Shown here: positions 24,920 through 33,613 of the stretch, piece by piece
Layout: each line of letters opens with the position of its first letter
Numbering within the stretch: the stretch's first letter is position 1
Assembly: GCA_964600235.1 (NCBI GenBank)
Contig: CAZRIV010000006.1
Location: forward strand, 62,001 to 126,000
DNA from: MWEI01 sp964600235
GTDB taxonomy: Bacteria > Desulfobacterota > Desulfomonilia > UBA1062
Direction of reading: 5' to 3'
DNA: 64,000 nucleotides
Translations under genes and position numbers: made by a program
The notes under the pieces: model-generated
Database searches by the model: none
Told to the model about the DNA's origin: nothing
What the model saw: only the letters and a program-made list of their open reading frames with translations

Positions 24920-26993
24920 CTTTTGCCGTCTTCGCCTCCTCGACGATCTTTTCCTGGAGATTGAAAGGCACCGGGTCCAAGTGGGAGAAGCCCATGGTGA
25001 ACGTACCGCGGCCCGAGGTTATGGAAGTGAGACTTGCCGCATAGGTGAGGACCTCGGCCAGGGGGATCTGTGCCTTGAGTTCCTGATATTTGCCGCGGGA
25101 ATTCATGCCCTCGATCTTGGCCCTGCGGCTGTTCAGGTCGCCCATGACATCGCCCATGCACTCCTCGGGCACGGTGACCGTGATATTCATGATCGGTTCG
25201 AGCAGGATGGGCTTGCACTGTTCCATGGCCTTCTTGAAGGCAAGCGAACCGGCGATTTTGAAGGCCATTTCAGAGGAGTCCACCTCGTGATAGGAGCCGA
25301 AGTACACGGTAACCTTCACGTCAACCACAGGGTTTCCTGCCAGGGGGCCCTGCTGCATGGCCTCTATCACGCCTTTTTCAACGGCCGGGATATACTGCTT
25401 GGGAATGACGCCGCCCACGATGCCGTTGACGAACTCGAAGCCTTTACCGCGTTCCTGGGGCTCCACCCTCAGCCAGCAGTCACCGAACTGGCCGTGGCCG
25501 CCGGTCTGCTTCTTGTGTTTTCCCTGCACCTCCGCACTGGCAGTGATGGTTTCCTTGTAAGGGACCTTGGGCGTTTTCAGGTCGACCTCAACCCCGTACC
25601 TCCTCTTGAGCCTGTCCACTGCGATCTCGATGTGGAGCTGGCCCAGGCCGGAAAGGATGAATTCGCCGGTCTGTTCGTCACGGTAGACCTTCAGGACAGG
25701 GTCTTCGTCCATGATCTTATGGAACGACGGCATGATCTTTTCCACATCGGCCTTGGTTTTGGGGGTAACCGCCATGTTCATGATGGGCTCCGGGAAGGTC
25801 GGGCTGGGGAGAGTGTAGGGGATGGTTTCCGAAAGCAGGGTGTCCCCTGTCTTGGTCTCCTTGAGCTTTGCCACGGCAAAGATATCTCCCGGCCCGACAT
25901 TTTCCACCGGCTTTTGTGCCTTGCCTTCAAGCATGAGCAGGGAGCCGATTCGTTCCTTGAACTCATGCGTGGCGTTGTACACGTTGGAATCAGGGCTCAG
26001 GGTTCCGGACATGCACCGTATGACACTCAGTGTGCCGGTGTAGGGGTCGCTCATGGTTTTGAATACGTAGCCGCAGAAAGGCTGGTCTTCTTCGGGTCTA
26101 TACTCCTTTGTCTCCCCCTTAGAGTTACTCAGTGCCGGCGTCTTCCTCTTGTCAGGGCTGATGAAGGAGGAGTTGATGAAGTCCATAAGCGGCTGGACTC
26201 CCATGTTCAGCACGGCGGAACCGCAGAAGACAGGGAGGAACAGGCCTCTGGCGAGCCCTGCCGCAAGTGCGTTGTCGAGCTCGGAGGGGGAAAGCTCTCC
26301 ACCCTCGAGATATTTTTCCATCAGTGCGTCATCGACCTCTGCCAGGTCCTCTATGACCTTCCCGTAGACCTCCTCAAGCTGATCCTGCATGTCTGCGGGA
26401 ACGGCAGTCTCTTTGAAGGAGCCCGAACCGTCCTTCTCATAGATGAAGGCCTTCTTTTTAAGAACGTCGACTACGCCCGTGAAGGAGTCTTCAGACCCAA
26501 TGGGAAGTGTCAACGGCAATGGCTTGATTTCAAAGACCTCTGTGATGTCCTTGATGACCTGGTCGTAGTTTGCACGCTCCCTGTCCACCTTGCTGATAAA
26601 GCATGTGCACGCGAGGCCCTCGGCCTTTGTCAATCTCCAGAGGTTCTCGGAATAGGGTTTTATGGAATCTATTGCATCGATGACGAAAAGGGCATTGTCG
26701 CACGATTTCAGGCCTAAGATCACCTCAGAGGTGAAGTTGGTGTCGCCCGGGGTATCCAGCATTATCACCCCTGAGTTCTTCCATTTGAAGTTGTGTATGG
26801 CACTGAAGATTGAAGACTGGCGCTTTATCTCTTCCGGCTCAAAGTCGAGAACGGTATTTCCATCAAGAACCTTGCCGAGCCTGGTTGTGGCCTTGGCGTT
26901 GAACAAGAAGGCCTCACCCAGCGATGTCTTGCCTGCCCCGGATTGGGACAGAATGATCACATCTTTCAGATTTTCCGTACGAAATTTCCTCAT
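24909..26993 (-). CDS. EF-G-like translational GTPase paralog
   Basis: 694 residues from the ATG at 26993 (GGGAGGATCG just upstream; a TTG four codons earlier overlaps that site). The five EF-G domains are recognisable, with the P-loop SQSGAGKT, G3 DTPGDTNF and a domain IV motif EFVNGIVGGVIPKQYIPAVE. It is not the canonical translocase: the catalytic His of DTPGH is Asp, and the G4 motif is SKVD instead of NKMD. This matches the EF-G-like (FusA2-type) group, whose role in translation or ribosome rescue is not established. It heads an operon with a helical-repeat protein and a Mog protein. Confidence 0.88.
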   Translation of the reverse strand: MRKFRTENLKDVIILSQSGAGKTSLGEAFLFNAKATTRLGKVLDGNTVLDFEPEEIKRQSSIFSAIHNFKWKNSGVIMLDTPGDTNFTSEVILGLKSCDNALFVIDAIDSIKPYSENLWRLTKAEGLACTCFISKVDRERANYDQVIKDITEVFEIKPLPLTLPIGSEDSFTGVVDVLKKKAFIYEKDGSGSFKETAVPADMQDQLEEVYGKVIEDLAEVDDALMEKYLEGGELSPSELDNALAAGLARGLFLPVFCGSAVLNMGVQPLMDFINSSFISPDKRKTPALSNSKGETKEYRPEEDQPFCGYVFKTMSDPYTGTLSVIRCMSGTLSPDSNVYNATHEFKERIGSLLMLEGKAQKPVENVGPGDIFAVAKLKETKTGDTLLSETIPYTLPSPTFPEPIMNMAVTPKTKADVEKIMPSFHKIMDEDPVLKVYRDEQTGEFILSGLGQLHIEIAVDRLKRRYGVEVDLKTPKVPYKETITASAEVQGKHKKQTGGHGQFGDCWLRVEPQERGKGFEFVNGIVGGVIPKQYIPAVEKGVIEAMQQGPLAGNPVVDVKVTVYFGSYHEVDSSEMAFKIAGSLAFKKAMEQCKPILLEPIMNITVTVPEECMGDVMGDLNSRRAKIEGMNSRGKYQELKAQIPLAEVLTYAASLTSITSGRGTFTMGFSHLDPVPFNLQEKIVEEAKTAKDGK

Positions 26994-27009
26994 CGATCCT
27001 CCCAATTAT

Positions 27010-27029
27010 GCCAAATCTAGAGATTTGGC
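27010..27029. repeat. Inverted repeat in the leader of the EF-G-like operon
   Basis: GCCAAATCT-AG-AGATTTGGC, a perfect 9-bp inverted repeat with a 2-base centre, about 10 bases upstream of the ribosome site of the gene starting at 26993. It could be an operator or a short RNA hairpin. On the + strand it is followed by TTTT, but no + strand gene ends here. Confidence 0.6.
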
Positions 27030-27227
27030 TTTTAACTGAAAAGGACCCTTCAAGTCAAGGAGCTGCTGATGGTTTCTCCGTCTGGGCGGATACAAGTCCT
27101 CCAGATGGTTGAATTTCAATGGTCTGAGAGACGAGGGAACAGAGTCGAGGCTGTCCTGAACCCACTCAGGTGCTCCATGGCATAAACAGGTTTGCATTGA
27201 ACTCCCCAAATGCAGTAGATACGTTAT

Positions 27228-28133
27228 ATGTGGAAGGACATTTCGGGGCATGCCCATGTGGTCGAGCTACTCAAGACACACAGTGCGTCAGGCAGGGTGC
27301 CGCACGCATTCCTGTTCGCAGGTGGGGCAGGTCTGGGAAAGACCAGAATGGCCAAGGAGTTCTTCAAGGCGCTGAACTGTCTTGAGACGCCCGGGAGTGC
27401 CTGTGATAAATGCGGGAGCTGCCTGAAGGTCATGGCGGGGACCCACCCCGACCTTACGGAATTGAACCCTGAGTCCAGGTGGATAAAGGTGGATGAAGTG
27501 AGGGGCATACTTTCGGATGTCGCGCTGAAGCCCTTTGAGGCGCGCATGAAATGCATTATCATAGAACCTGCGGAACAGCTGGGCAATGAAGGAGCCAATG
27601 CGCTGCTCAAGACCCTTGAAGAACCTCCCTCCAGCACCGTGTTCATCCTTGTGAGCCACAGGCCCAAGCTCCTGCTGCCCACCATCGTTTCCAGATGTCA
27701 GCTTCTGCGTTTCAACGAGGATGAAGGAACCCGGATGCGCGAGAGTGAAAACTCTTCCTCGGATTCGGAAGAGAAAGATGCCGGCACGGGTTATGACCCG
27801 GGCATTCAACAGGAGATCATTGCCCTGTTCAAAGGCAGCGATCCTGCCTTGTTGGCGAAGAAATACTTCGATTCGGAAGGGTGGGACATACTGCCGGAGG
27901 TATTGATGGCAGTGGAGACCATTCTGCGGGATATCATGGTTCTGCGCCTGGGATGCGACAGGGTCATGCACGAATCACTCAGGGGAATACCTTTCAGGTA
28001 CGCGGGCACGGAAGAGATCGACAGCATCACCGGCCTCATCAGGTCAGTAAGGCGCGGGGTGAATGAGAATATCAATCTCCGGGTCGCTGCGACGGAGTTG
28101 TTCATCCAGTTGAGCCAGCTGGCGGGTCGATGA
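27228..28133 (+). CDS. holB: DNA polymerase III delta-prime subunit
   Basis: 301 residues. Clamp-loader features: P-loop GGAGLGKT (about 33-40), zinc-knuckle cysteines CDKCGSC, the EGANALLKTLEEPP motif (Asn-Glu-Gly-Ala form) and SRCQLLRF, the SRC motif that gives the arginine finger. Delta-prime is the rigid stator of the loader that opens the sliding clamp. The ribosome site is weak. It is flanked by genes on the other strand, so it is probably monocistronic. Confidence 0.92.
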   Translation: MWKDISGHAHVVELLKTHSASGRVPHAFLFAGGAGLGKTRMAKEFFKALNCLETPGSACDKCGSCLKVMAGTHPDLTELNPESRWIKVDEVRGILSDVALKPFEARMKCIIIEPAEQLGNEGANALLKTLEEPPSSTVFILVSHRPKLLLPTIVSRCQLLRFNEDEGTRMRESENSSSDSEEKDAGTGYDPGIQQEIIALFKGSDPALLAKKYFDSEGWDILPEVLMAVETILRDIMVLRLGCDRVMHESLRGIPFRYAGTEEIDSITGLIRSVRRGVNENINLRVAATELFIQLSQLAGR

Positions 28134-28246
28134 GCATTGCATGACGCTTCGTGTCATGTGCTGGTATGGTTTTGTTGCCCGGCAATAAAGTCGACAGGGA
28201 GCTCATTTCCATGACCGGTCCCGGGGTGGATGGTTGAGCACTACCC

Positions 28247-28954
28247 TCACAGAGGCCTTTTCCACTTTGACTTCACCGGCCTTTTCTTCAGAAGCACATA
28301 AAGCGCCCCAGTGCCTCCGTCGCAGGGCCTGGCGGAACAGAAGGCCAGCACCAGGTGCGAGAGGGTGCCCGTGGTGAGCCACCTCACGACGCCTTCTTTC
28401 AGCACGGGACCAATATCCGATTTCAGACCCCTGCCATGGATGACGAGCAATGATCTGTACCCCAGGGCATGGCAGTTCTGTATGAAGTTGTTAAGGGCTG
28501 ACTTGGCGGAATCTTTCACATAACCATGGAGATCGAGGTGGGCCTGGATGGTCAGCTCTCCTGACTTCAGCTGTTTCAGGACCTTGGGATCCAGCGCTAT
28601 GATGTTCCCTTCGAGGTATTCACCCGTACAGGTGATGTCGAAGCGCGATTTCCCCGATACCAGCGCGTGAAGTGTATCCATGACCTCCTTATCCTGCCGG
28701 AGGGCCTTTTCCCGTACCTGACGGGCAATGGATTCCTGGTCTGCAGGATCGGGGACTACGCAGTCATTCTCCAGCGGCAACACACCCTCCATGGCCTTGG
28801 TGTATACGGTGGAATCGTCTTCAATGCCCGGAGTGTTTTCAGTTGATAAGGCCTGCGGCTTCTTGGCCATGGATGGAGTGGGTGCCGGCTTTTTCGGGAT
28901 CTTCAGCCCCTTGAGTCCTGAGAAGGGAGAATTGAACGGTTTATCATCTGCCAT
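28247..28954 (-). CDS. Smr (small MutS-related) domain protein
   Basis: 235 residues: ~110 residues of low-complexity, Pro/Lys-rich N-terminus, then a C-terminal Smr domain with the paired motifs DLHGY and VIHGRG, and CDGGTGALYVLL near the end. Smr domains nick or bind DNA or RNA; stand-alone proteins of this type (SmrA/SmrB-like) act in ribosome-collision cleavage or branched-DNA processing. Which applies cannot be told. No Shine-Dalgarno is seen, and a strong terminator lies 15 bases upstream on the same strand, so expression requires read-through or a promoter that I do not see. Confidence 0.85.
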   Translation of the reverse strand: MADDKPFNSPFSGLKGLKIPKKPAPTPSMAKKPQALSTENTPGIEDDSTVYTKAMEGVLPLENDCVVPDPADQESIARQVREKALRQDKEVMDTLHALVSGKSRFDITCTGEYLEGNIIALDPKVLKQLKSGELTIQAHLDLHGYVKDSAKSALNNFIQNCHALGYRSLLVIHGRGLKSDIGPVLKEGVVRWLTTGTLSHLVLAFCSARPCDGGTGALYVLLKKRPVKSKWKRPL

Positions 28955-28968
28955 GATAGCTTATTAGC

Positions 28969-29009
28969 AAAAAAAAAGGGCCCACTCAATAAGAGGTGGT
29001 AGTGGGCCT
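28969..29009 (-). terminator. Strong rho-independent terminator of the small RNA
   Basis: Minus strand: arms 29008-29001 (GGCCCACT) and 28986-28979 (AGTGGGCC) give an 8-bp GC-rich stem (extendable by a G-T pair), loop of 14 bases, followed by nine consecutive T at 28977-28969. Confidence 0.93.
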
Positions 29010-29050
29010 AAAAGGAGGTCTATAGCCTTTAGAAAGGTTGCTATAGGCTG
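28969..29050 (-). ncRNA. Candidate small RNA with exposed anti-Shine-Dalgarno motif
   Basis: A complete small transcription unit of about 80 bases on the minus strand: promoter TTGACA/TATATA (29085-29056), a 5' hairpin (CTATAGC/GCTATAG with a bulged inner stem, 29046-29020), an unpaired GACCTCCTTTTAGGC (29020-29006), and an intrinsic terminator whose loop contains ACCACCTC. No start codon with coding character is present. The CCUCC linker is complementary to ribosome binding sites, as in several trans-acting repressor RNAs. A second element with the same layout and linker is at 57663-57740. It could instead be an attenuated leader of the smr gene. Confidence 0.7.
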
Positions 29051-29055
29051 TGGCG

Positions 29056-29085
29056 TATATATAGGAGCGATTTTGAGCATGTCAA
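29056..29085 (-). promoter_or_regulatory. Consensus sigma-70-type promoter of the small RNA
   Basis: Minus strand TTGACA at 29085-29080 and TATATATA at 29063-29056, spacing 16-18 bases depending on the hexamer chosen. Transcription should start near 29049, about 40 bases before the terminator stem. Confidence 0.8.
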
Positions 29086-29146
29086 ATATTATTCTCTTAT
29101 GATAATGTTAAACTAAAGTAAATTATGGTGTAGGGGTTTCAGGATA

Positions 29147-30055
29147 ATGAATATACATCAGGTACACATCTTCAATATTGCCGCGCGGACCCTGAGTATC
29201 ACCAAGACCGCCAAGAAGATGCACCTGTCTCAGCCATCGGTGAGTATTCAAATCAAGGATCTGGAAGATTCATTGAATGTCCGGCTCTTTGACCGGATAA
29301 ACCGCAAGATCAGCCTGACCGATGCCGGAAAGACATTCTTTGAGTATTCGGAAAGACTTCTTCATCTGATCGATGAGATCAACGGCGTCATGAACGAATT
29401 CAGTTCAGGTGATGTCGGCAGGCTGATTCTCGGTGCTTCCAGCACCGTAGGTATATTTGTCCTGCCTAAGTTTCTGGGTGAGTTCAAGGAACTCTACCCC
29501 AAGGCTGAAATCGCGCTGAACATTCAAAACCGTCAGGAGGCCGTAGAGCAGTGTGTGGCCGGCGAGCTCGATTTCGCCTTTATGCAGGATCCGCCCAAGC
29601 ATCCTGACCTCCAGGCCGAATATTTTATGAAGGACGAGCTGGTGATCGTGTGTTCCCCGAAGCATCGCTGGGCGGGCATGGGGCACCTCACCATGAAGAC
29701 GTTGTCCTCGGAGCCTGAGGCCATCATTTTACGGGAAGAAGGCTCAGGAACGAGAGGATTAATCGAGTATGTGCTCAAGCGCTATGGGATAGAGAGAAAG
29801 GTCACCATGGAGCTGAGCTCATCAGAAGGTATCAAGCGGGCGGTGGAGGCTAACCTGGGGGTGGCGGTGCTCTCCAGGAATGTCATCAGGAATGAGATCG
29901 AGCAGAAGAGCCTGATCGCCCTGCCCATAACCGACCTGAACACCAAGAGGGACTTCTTTATCGTGAGGAACAAAAAGAGAAAGTTCCTTCCTCTCATGAT
30001 GAAGTTCTACGAGTTCATCCTTGAGAGGAGAAGCCAGATAGGCGAAGCTTCCTAG
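29147..30055 (+). CDS. LysR-family transcriptional regulator
   Basis: 302 residues: N-terminal winged helix (FNIAARTLSITKTAKKMHLS QPSVSIQIKDLE, about residues 9-41) and a two-part periplasmic-binding-like effector domain (about 90-295). CAGGATA precedes the ATG. It lies 221 bases upstream of, and in the same direction as, the 2-oxoacid oxidoreductase operon, so it may control it; no operator was identified. The effector is unknown. A resemblance to the CysB/selenium-associated LysR subgroup is only an impression. Confidence 0.9.
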   Translation: MNIHQVHIFNIAARTLSITKTAKKMHLSQPSVSIQIKDLEDSLNVRLFDRINRKISLTDAGKTFFEYSERLLHLIDEINGVMNEFSSGDVGRLILGASSTVGIFVLPKFLGEFKELYPKAEIALNIQNRQEAVEQCVAGELDFAFMQDPPKHPDLQAEYFMKDELVIVCSPKHRWAGMGHLTMKTLSSEPEAIILREEGSGTRGLIEYVLKRYGIERKVTMELSSSEGIKRAVEANLGVAVLSRNVIRNEIEQKSLIALPITDLNTKRDFFIVRNKKRKFLPLMMKFYEFILERRSQIGEAS

Positions 30056-30216
30056 GGTCCTAAGTGTCTGTGATAAAATTAGATCATAATGGATTCGCGC
30101 TTCAGAGCCCGCAAGCGTTTATGCCCCAGGTAAATTGCCTGAAAATGAATTGCATAAGCAAATGGAATCACATGTTATTATACTATTTAATTCAAGTCGG
30201 GCTGATCCATCTTTTC

Positions 30217-30246
30217 TTGACACCACAGCTTCAGTGATGATATGAA
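30217..30246 (+). promoter_or_regulatory. Probable promoter of the 2-oxoacid:ferredoxin oxidoreductase operon
   Basis: TTGACA (30217-30222), 18-base spacer, TATGAA (30241-30246). The ATG at 30277 is preceded by AAGAGGAG. Confidence 0.6.
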
Positions 30247-30276
30247 TCACCATTCACTTTCATAAGAGGAGCATAT

Positions 30277-30828
30277 ATGCAGGAGATCAGGGTCCATGGG
30301 AGAGGCGGACAGGGCGCTGTCACTTCGGCTGAGCTCGTAGCCATTGCAGCCATCAATACCGGCAGATTCGCACAGGCATTCCCCAGTTTCGGTCCTGAGC
30401 GACGGGGTGCACCGGTTGTGGCTTTCTGCAGGGTTGACGATCGAAAGATAAACATCAGGGCAAAGGTCTATAATCCTGATGTGGTGATCGTACTGGATCC
30501 CGGGCTGGTGGCCCTTCTGGATCCCACCGAGGGCATGAAGGACGGCGGCATCCTCATCATGAACACGAGGAAGAGCCCTGAAGAGCTGGTGACCTCGAAA
30601 GGCTCTGCAATACGCATCGCCACAGTGGATGCCGACAGGATTGCCATAGAGGAATTGGGCAGGCCCATTGTGAATACGACCATGATCGGGGCCTTTATCA
30701 AGGTAACAGGCCTCATATCCATAGAAAACATAAAGGAACCGCTCTTGGAGCGTTTCGGTTCCAAGCTCGGCGATCGGAATCTCAAGGCCCTGGAAAGGGC
30801 GTACAACGAAGTGGTGATCAAGGGGTAA
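30277..30828 (+). CDS. porC: 2-oxoacid:ferredoxin oxidoreductase, gamma subunit
   Basis: 183 residues, the gamma domain of the pyruvate/2-ketoisovalerate:ferredoxin oxidoreductase family (EIRVHGRGGQGAVTSAELVA at the start, QAFPSFGPERRGAPV). With the next three genes it forms the four-subunit enzyme that converts a 2-oxoacid and CoA to acyl-CoA, CO2 and reduced ferredoxin. Pyruvate is the likeliest substrate, but branched-chain oxoacids are possible. First gene of the operon; order gamma-delta-alpha-beta is standard. Confidence 0.9.
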   Translation: MQEIRVHGRGGQGAVTSAELVAIAAINTGRFAQAFPSFGPERRGAPVVAFCRVDDRKINIRAKVYNPDVVIVLDPGLVALLDPTEGMKDGGILIMNTRKSPEELVTSKGSAIRIATVDADRIAIEELGRPIVNTTMIGAFIKVTGLISIENIKEPLLERFGSKLGDRNLKALERAYNEVVIKG

Positions 30829-30832
30829 GTCT

Positions 30833-31126
30833 ATGGCGAAACCGATGGACCAGATAAAGTGGCAGGAGTTGGAGACAGGCGCGGTTGTTGTCGAAATAGG
30901 CAATTCCGTGCAGTACGAGACAGGTTCGTGGCGCTCCGAACGGCCGGTTGTGGAAAAGGAGAAGTGCATCAAGTGCATGTTCTGCTGGCTTTACTGCCCC
31001 GAGGCCTGCATAGTTCAGGCTGAAGAAGGTCATTACGAGGCCAACCTCAAATACTGCAAAGGCTGCGGTATCTGTGCCGCCGAATGCCCGGCCAAGTGCA
31101 TAACCATGATGAGCGAGGAGAAGTGA
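30833..31126 (+). CDS. porD: 2-oxoacid:ferredoxin oxidoreductase, delta (ferredoxin-like) subunit
   Basis: 97 residues. Two [4Fe-4S] motifs of the 2x8Cys ferredoxin type: CIKCMFCWLYCP and CKGCGICAAECP. It passes electrons from the TPP-containing catalytic subunits to free ferredoxin. AAGGGG ribosome site; four bases after the gamma subunit. Confidence 0.93.
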   Translation: MAKPMDQIKWQELETGAVVVEIGNSVQYETGSWRSERPVVEKEKCIKCMFCWLYCPEACIVQAEEGHYEANLKYCKGCGICAAECPAKCITMMSEEK

Positions 31127-31129
31127 GCT

Positions 31130-32308
31130 ATGGGTAAGGTACGCAAAGGAGTCGAGGTTTCAATAGCCATCGCCGATGCCGTTGCGCAGGCGGACGTGGA
31201 TCTGATAGCCGCATACCCCATCACCCCGCAGACACACATTGTGGAGCATCTCTCCGAGATAGTCGCAGAAGGCGAGCTGGATGCGGAGTTCGTCCCCGTT
31301 GAGAGCGAGCATTCAGCCATGAGCGTCTGCTGCGGATCTGCAGCTGTCGGCGCCAGGACATTCACCTCCACGAGTTCCCAGGGCCTCGCGCTCATGAGCG
31401 AGATCTTTTTCATTGCGGCGGCCATGAGGCTGCCCATGGTTATGGCTTTGGCCAACCGGTCTCTCTCGAGCCCGCTGTCCATCTGGAACGATCACAGCGA
31501 TGTCATGATGGTACGCGATGCCGGATGGATACACATCTTCGCGGAGAACGGACAGGAGACCTATGACAATATCTTCTGCGCCTTCAGGATGTCGGAAGAC
31601 CCGGAAGTCATGCTGCCGGTGGCCGTGAATCTCGACGGCTTCATCCTCACCCACATGATCGAGCCCATAGAGTACGAGGATACCGAGCTCATCAGGAGAT
31701 ATCTGCCAGAGTTCAAGATGAAGAATACCCTGCACCCGGACCACCCTGTCTCCATGGGATGTTTCGGCATGCCCGAGATCTACACCGAGGCACAGATGAA
31801 CCGTGAAGCAGGCGTGCAGGGTTCCTACCCGCATATCCTGAAGGCCTGGGAGGAGTGGGGCAAGCTCACGGGGAGATATTACAAGCCCGTCGAGACTTAC
31901 CGCACGGAAGACGCTGAGTATTGCATCGTGACCATGGGCTCTTACGGCGAGACCGCCATGGAGGTGGTGGATGCCCTGCGAGAAGAAGGTGAGAAGGTTG
32001 GTGCTGTGAAGATCAGGCTGTTCAGGCCGTTCCCTCTGGATGAATTTCGGAAGGCGGTTGTCGGCAAGAAGCATCTCATCGTGCTGGATCGGGCCATCTC
32101 GTTTGGCACCCAGGGCGGGCCGGTGGCATGTGAGCTGCGCTCTGCCCTTTATAACAGGGAAGGCGCCCCTGCCATAGTCAATTATGTTGCAGGACTTGCA
32201 GGCAGAGATGTCTCGCGCAAGGACTTCAGGAATATCATCCTGGAAGGCAAGAAAAAGGCCGAATCAGGCGACACAGAAGGATTCACCCTCTATGGCTTGA
32301 GGGGATAG
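31130..32308 (+). CDS. porA: 2-oxoacid:ferredoxin oxidoreductase, alpha subunit
   Basis: 392 residues: pyrimidine-binding domain beginning with AYPITPQTHIVEHLSE, the ESEHSAMSVCCGSAAVGART segment (conserved Glu for TPP activation) and a C-terminal transketolase-like domain with KIRLFRPFPLDEFRKA and RAISFGTQGGPVACEL. It forms the active site with the beta subunit. Three-base gap after the delta subunit. Confidence 0.93.
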   Translation: MGKVRKGVEVSIAIADAVAQADVDLIAAYPITPQTHIVEHLSEIVAEGELDAEFVPVESEHSAMSVCCGSAAVGARTFTSTSSQGLALMSEIFFIAAAMRLPMVMALANRSLSSPLSIWNDHSDVMMVRDAGWIHIFAENGQETYDNIFCAFRMSEDPEVMLPVAVNLDGFILTHMIEPIEYEDTELIRRYLPEFKMKNTLHPDHPVSMGCFGMPEIYTEAQMNREAGVQGSYPHILKAWEEWGKLTGRYYKPVETYRTEDAEYCIVTMGSYGETAMEVVDALREEGEKVGAVKIRLFRPFPLDEFRKAVVGKKHLIVLDRAISFGTQGGPVACELRSALYNREGAPAIVNYVAGLAGRDVSRKDFRNIILEGKKKAESGDTEGFTLYGLRG

Positions 32309-32319
32309 GGAGACCGACA

Positions 32320-33252
32320 ATGGCCAAGACCTCTGTTTCTTCTCCGAAAAATGTTGAAAAGGCTGAATATTTCGCCTCCGGGCATCGTGCCTGCCAGGGA
32401 TGCGCGGAAGCGCTGGCTGTGCGCCTGGTGCTCAAAGCCCTGGGCAAGGACACCATAGTCGCCATGGCCACAGGGTGCATGGAGATCATCTCCTCGCCCC
32501 TGCCGCTTACCTCGTGGAAGCTGCCGTGGATACACAACGCCTTCGAGAACCCCTCGGCAGTGATATCAGGCTGTGAAGCCGGCATGAAGGCCATGATGCG
32601 CAAGGGTAAGCTTCCCCAAAAGAAGATCAACTTCGTGGGCATGGGCGGAGACGGCGCCACTGCGGATATCGGCATGGGCCAGCTCTCGGGGGCATTGGAG
32701 CGCGGACATGACATGATCTATATATGCTATGACAACGAGGCATACATGAACACGGGCATCCAGCGCTCGTCGTCCACACCGTATGGAGCCAGTACCACCA
32801 CGAGCCCTGCCGGGAAGAAGAGCATCGGTCAGCACACACAGAAGAAAAATATGGTTGCCATCGCTGCAGCCCACAATATCCCGTATGTGGCCACGGCATG
32901 CCCGAGCTTCCCCTTCGACCTGCTTGACAAGGTGAAGAGGGCAAGCGAGATGGAAGGCCCGGCGTATATCCACATCCTTTCGGTATGTCCGACAGGCTGG
33001 CGCATCCAGCCTCAGGATGCTATCAAATACGGGAGACTCGCTGTTAATTCCTGCTCCTTCCCCCTTTATGAAGTGGTGAACGGCAAATACCGCCTCACGT
33101 ACAAGCCCTCTGAAAAGAAGCTCATCCCTGTTTCGGAGTATCTGAGCGGTCAGGGACGGTTCAGGCACCTTACGGACAAAGAGATGGAGCAGATCCAGGC
33201 TCATGTCACCAGGGATTATGAGAAGATCCTGAAGCTGAGCGAAGAGGGTTAA
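32320..33252 (+). CDS. porB: 2-oxoacid:ferredoxin oxidoreductase, beta subunit
   Basis: 310 residues. TPP/Mg-binding motif GDGATADIGMGQLSGALERG near residues 110-129 with YDNEAYMNTG after it. Four cysteines (CQGC near residue 26-29, TGCMEII, and SVCPTGW near the end) match the [4Fe-4S] ligands of the POR beta subunit. Last gene of the operon. Confidence 0.93.
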   Translation: MAKTSVSSPKNVEKAEYFASGHRACQGCAEALAVRLVLKALGKDTIVAMATGCMEIISSPLPLTSWKLPWIHNAFENPSAVISGCEAGMKAMMRKGKLPQKKINFVGMGGDGATADIGMGQLSGALERGHDMIYICYDNEAYMNTGIQRSSSTPYGASTTTSPAGKKSIGQHTQKKNMVAIAAAHNIPYVATACPSFPFDLLDKVKRASEMEGPAYIHILSVCPTGWRIQPQDAIKYGRLAVNSCSFPLYEVVNGKYRLTYKPSEKKLIPVSEYLSGQGRFRHLTDKEMEQIQAHVTRDYEKILKLSEEG

Positions 33253-33613
33253 GGCACCCTTCGCATTGGGAAAAGACTGCGAAGAGTGGAATGATGTGTG
33301 TAAAGGGCTTGTGTAGTTTTTGTACAGCGCCCTTTCAACACTGGCTATCCTCCATCTGTTTCTTGCCTTCAGACATTGAGAACAAACGCCCGTCACTCAC
33401 CGAAGGTCTTTCCGATAGATGACCGTCCTTGACAAGGCACACCATATGCCTTTATGGAGGACTGGGTTGGCTTCTTAGCGTGAATTCGGTTCACGTAAAG
33501 GTAACCGGGAAGGTTTAATGCCGGTTCAGGCAGTTGACAGTGCCGCCCGCATTGACACGGGGCCTTGATATTGGATAGCATAGGGTTCCTTTAGAACGTT
33601 TTGGAGAGAAAGC
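33253..33613. other. Intergenic region upstream of ffh
   Basis: 361 bases without a convincing gene. It contains a hairpin at 33302-33335 (AAAGGGC/GCCCTTT with an inner TGTGTA/TGTACA stem, no U-tract) that may act as a weak end signal for the por operon, and the ffh promoter at 33552-33581. I looked for the SRP RNA here and did not find its GGAAGCAGC loop. Confidence 0.6.
33552..33581 (+). promoter_or_regulatory. Probable promoter of ffh
   Basis: TTGACA (33552-33557), 18-base spacer, TAGCAT (33576-33581); the -10 box matches only four of six consensus bases. The ATG at 33614 is preceded by GGAGAG. Confidence 0.5.

Noticed and set aside
24672..26717. 681-codon open frame on the + strand opposite the EF-G-like gene
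   Set aside because: It is the complement of a GC-rich real gene; the translation is His/Leu/Asp/Gly-rich without domain motifs, and the minus-strand product has all EF-G motifs.
33253..33613. SRP RNA, riboswitch or other RNA upstream of ffh
   Set aside because: Hairpins are present, but neither the GGAAGCAGC SRP loop nor a known riboswitch core could be found.
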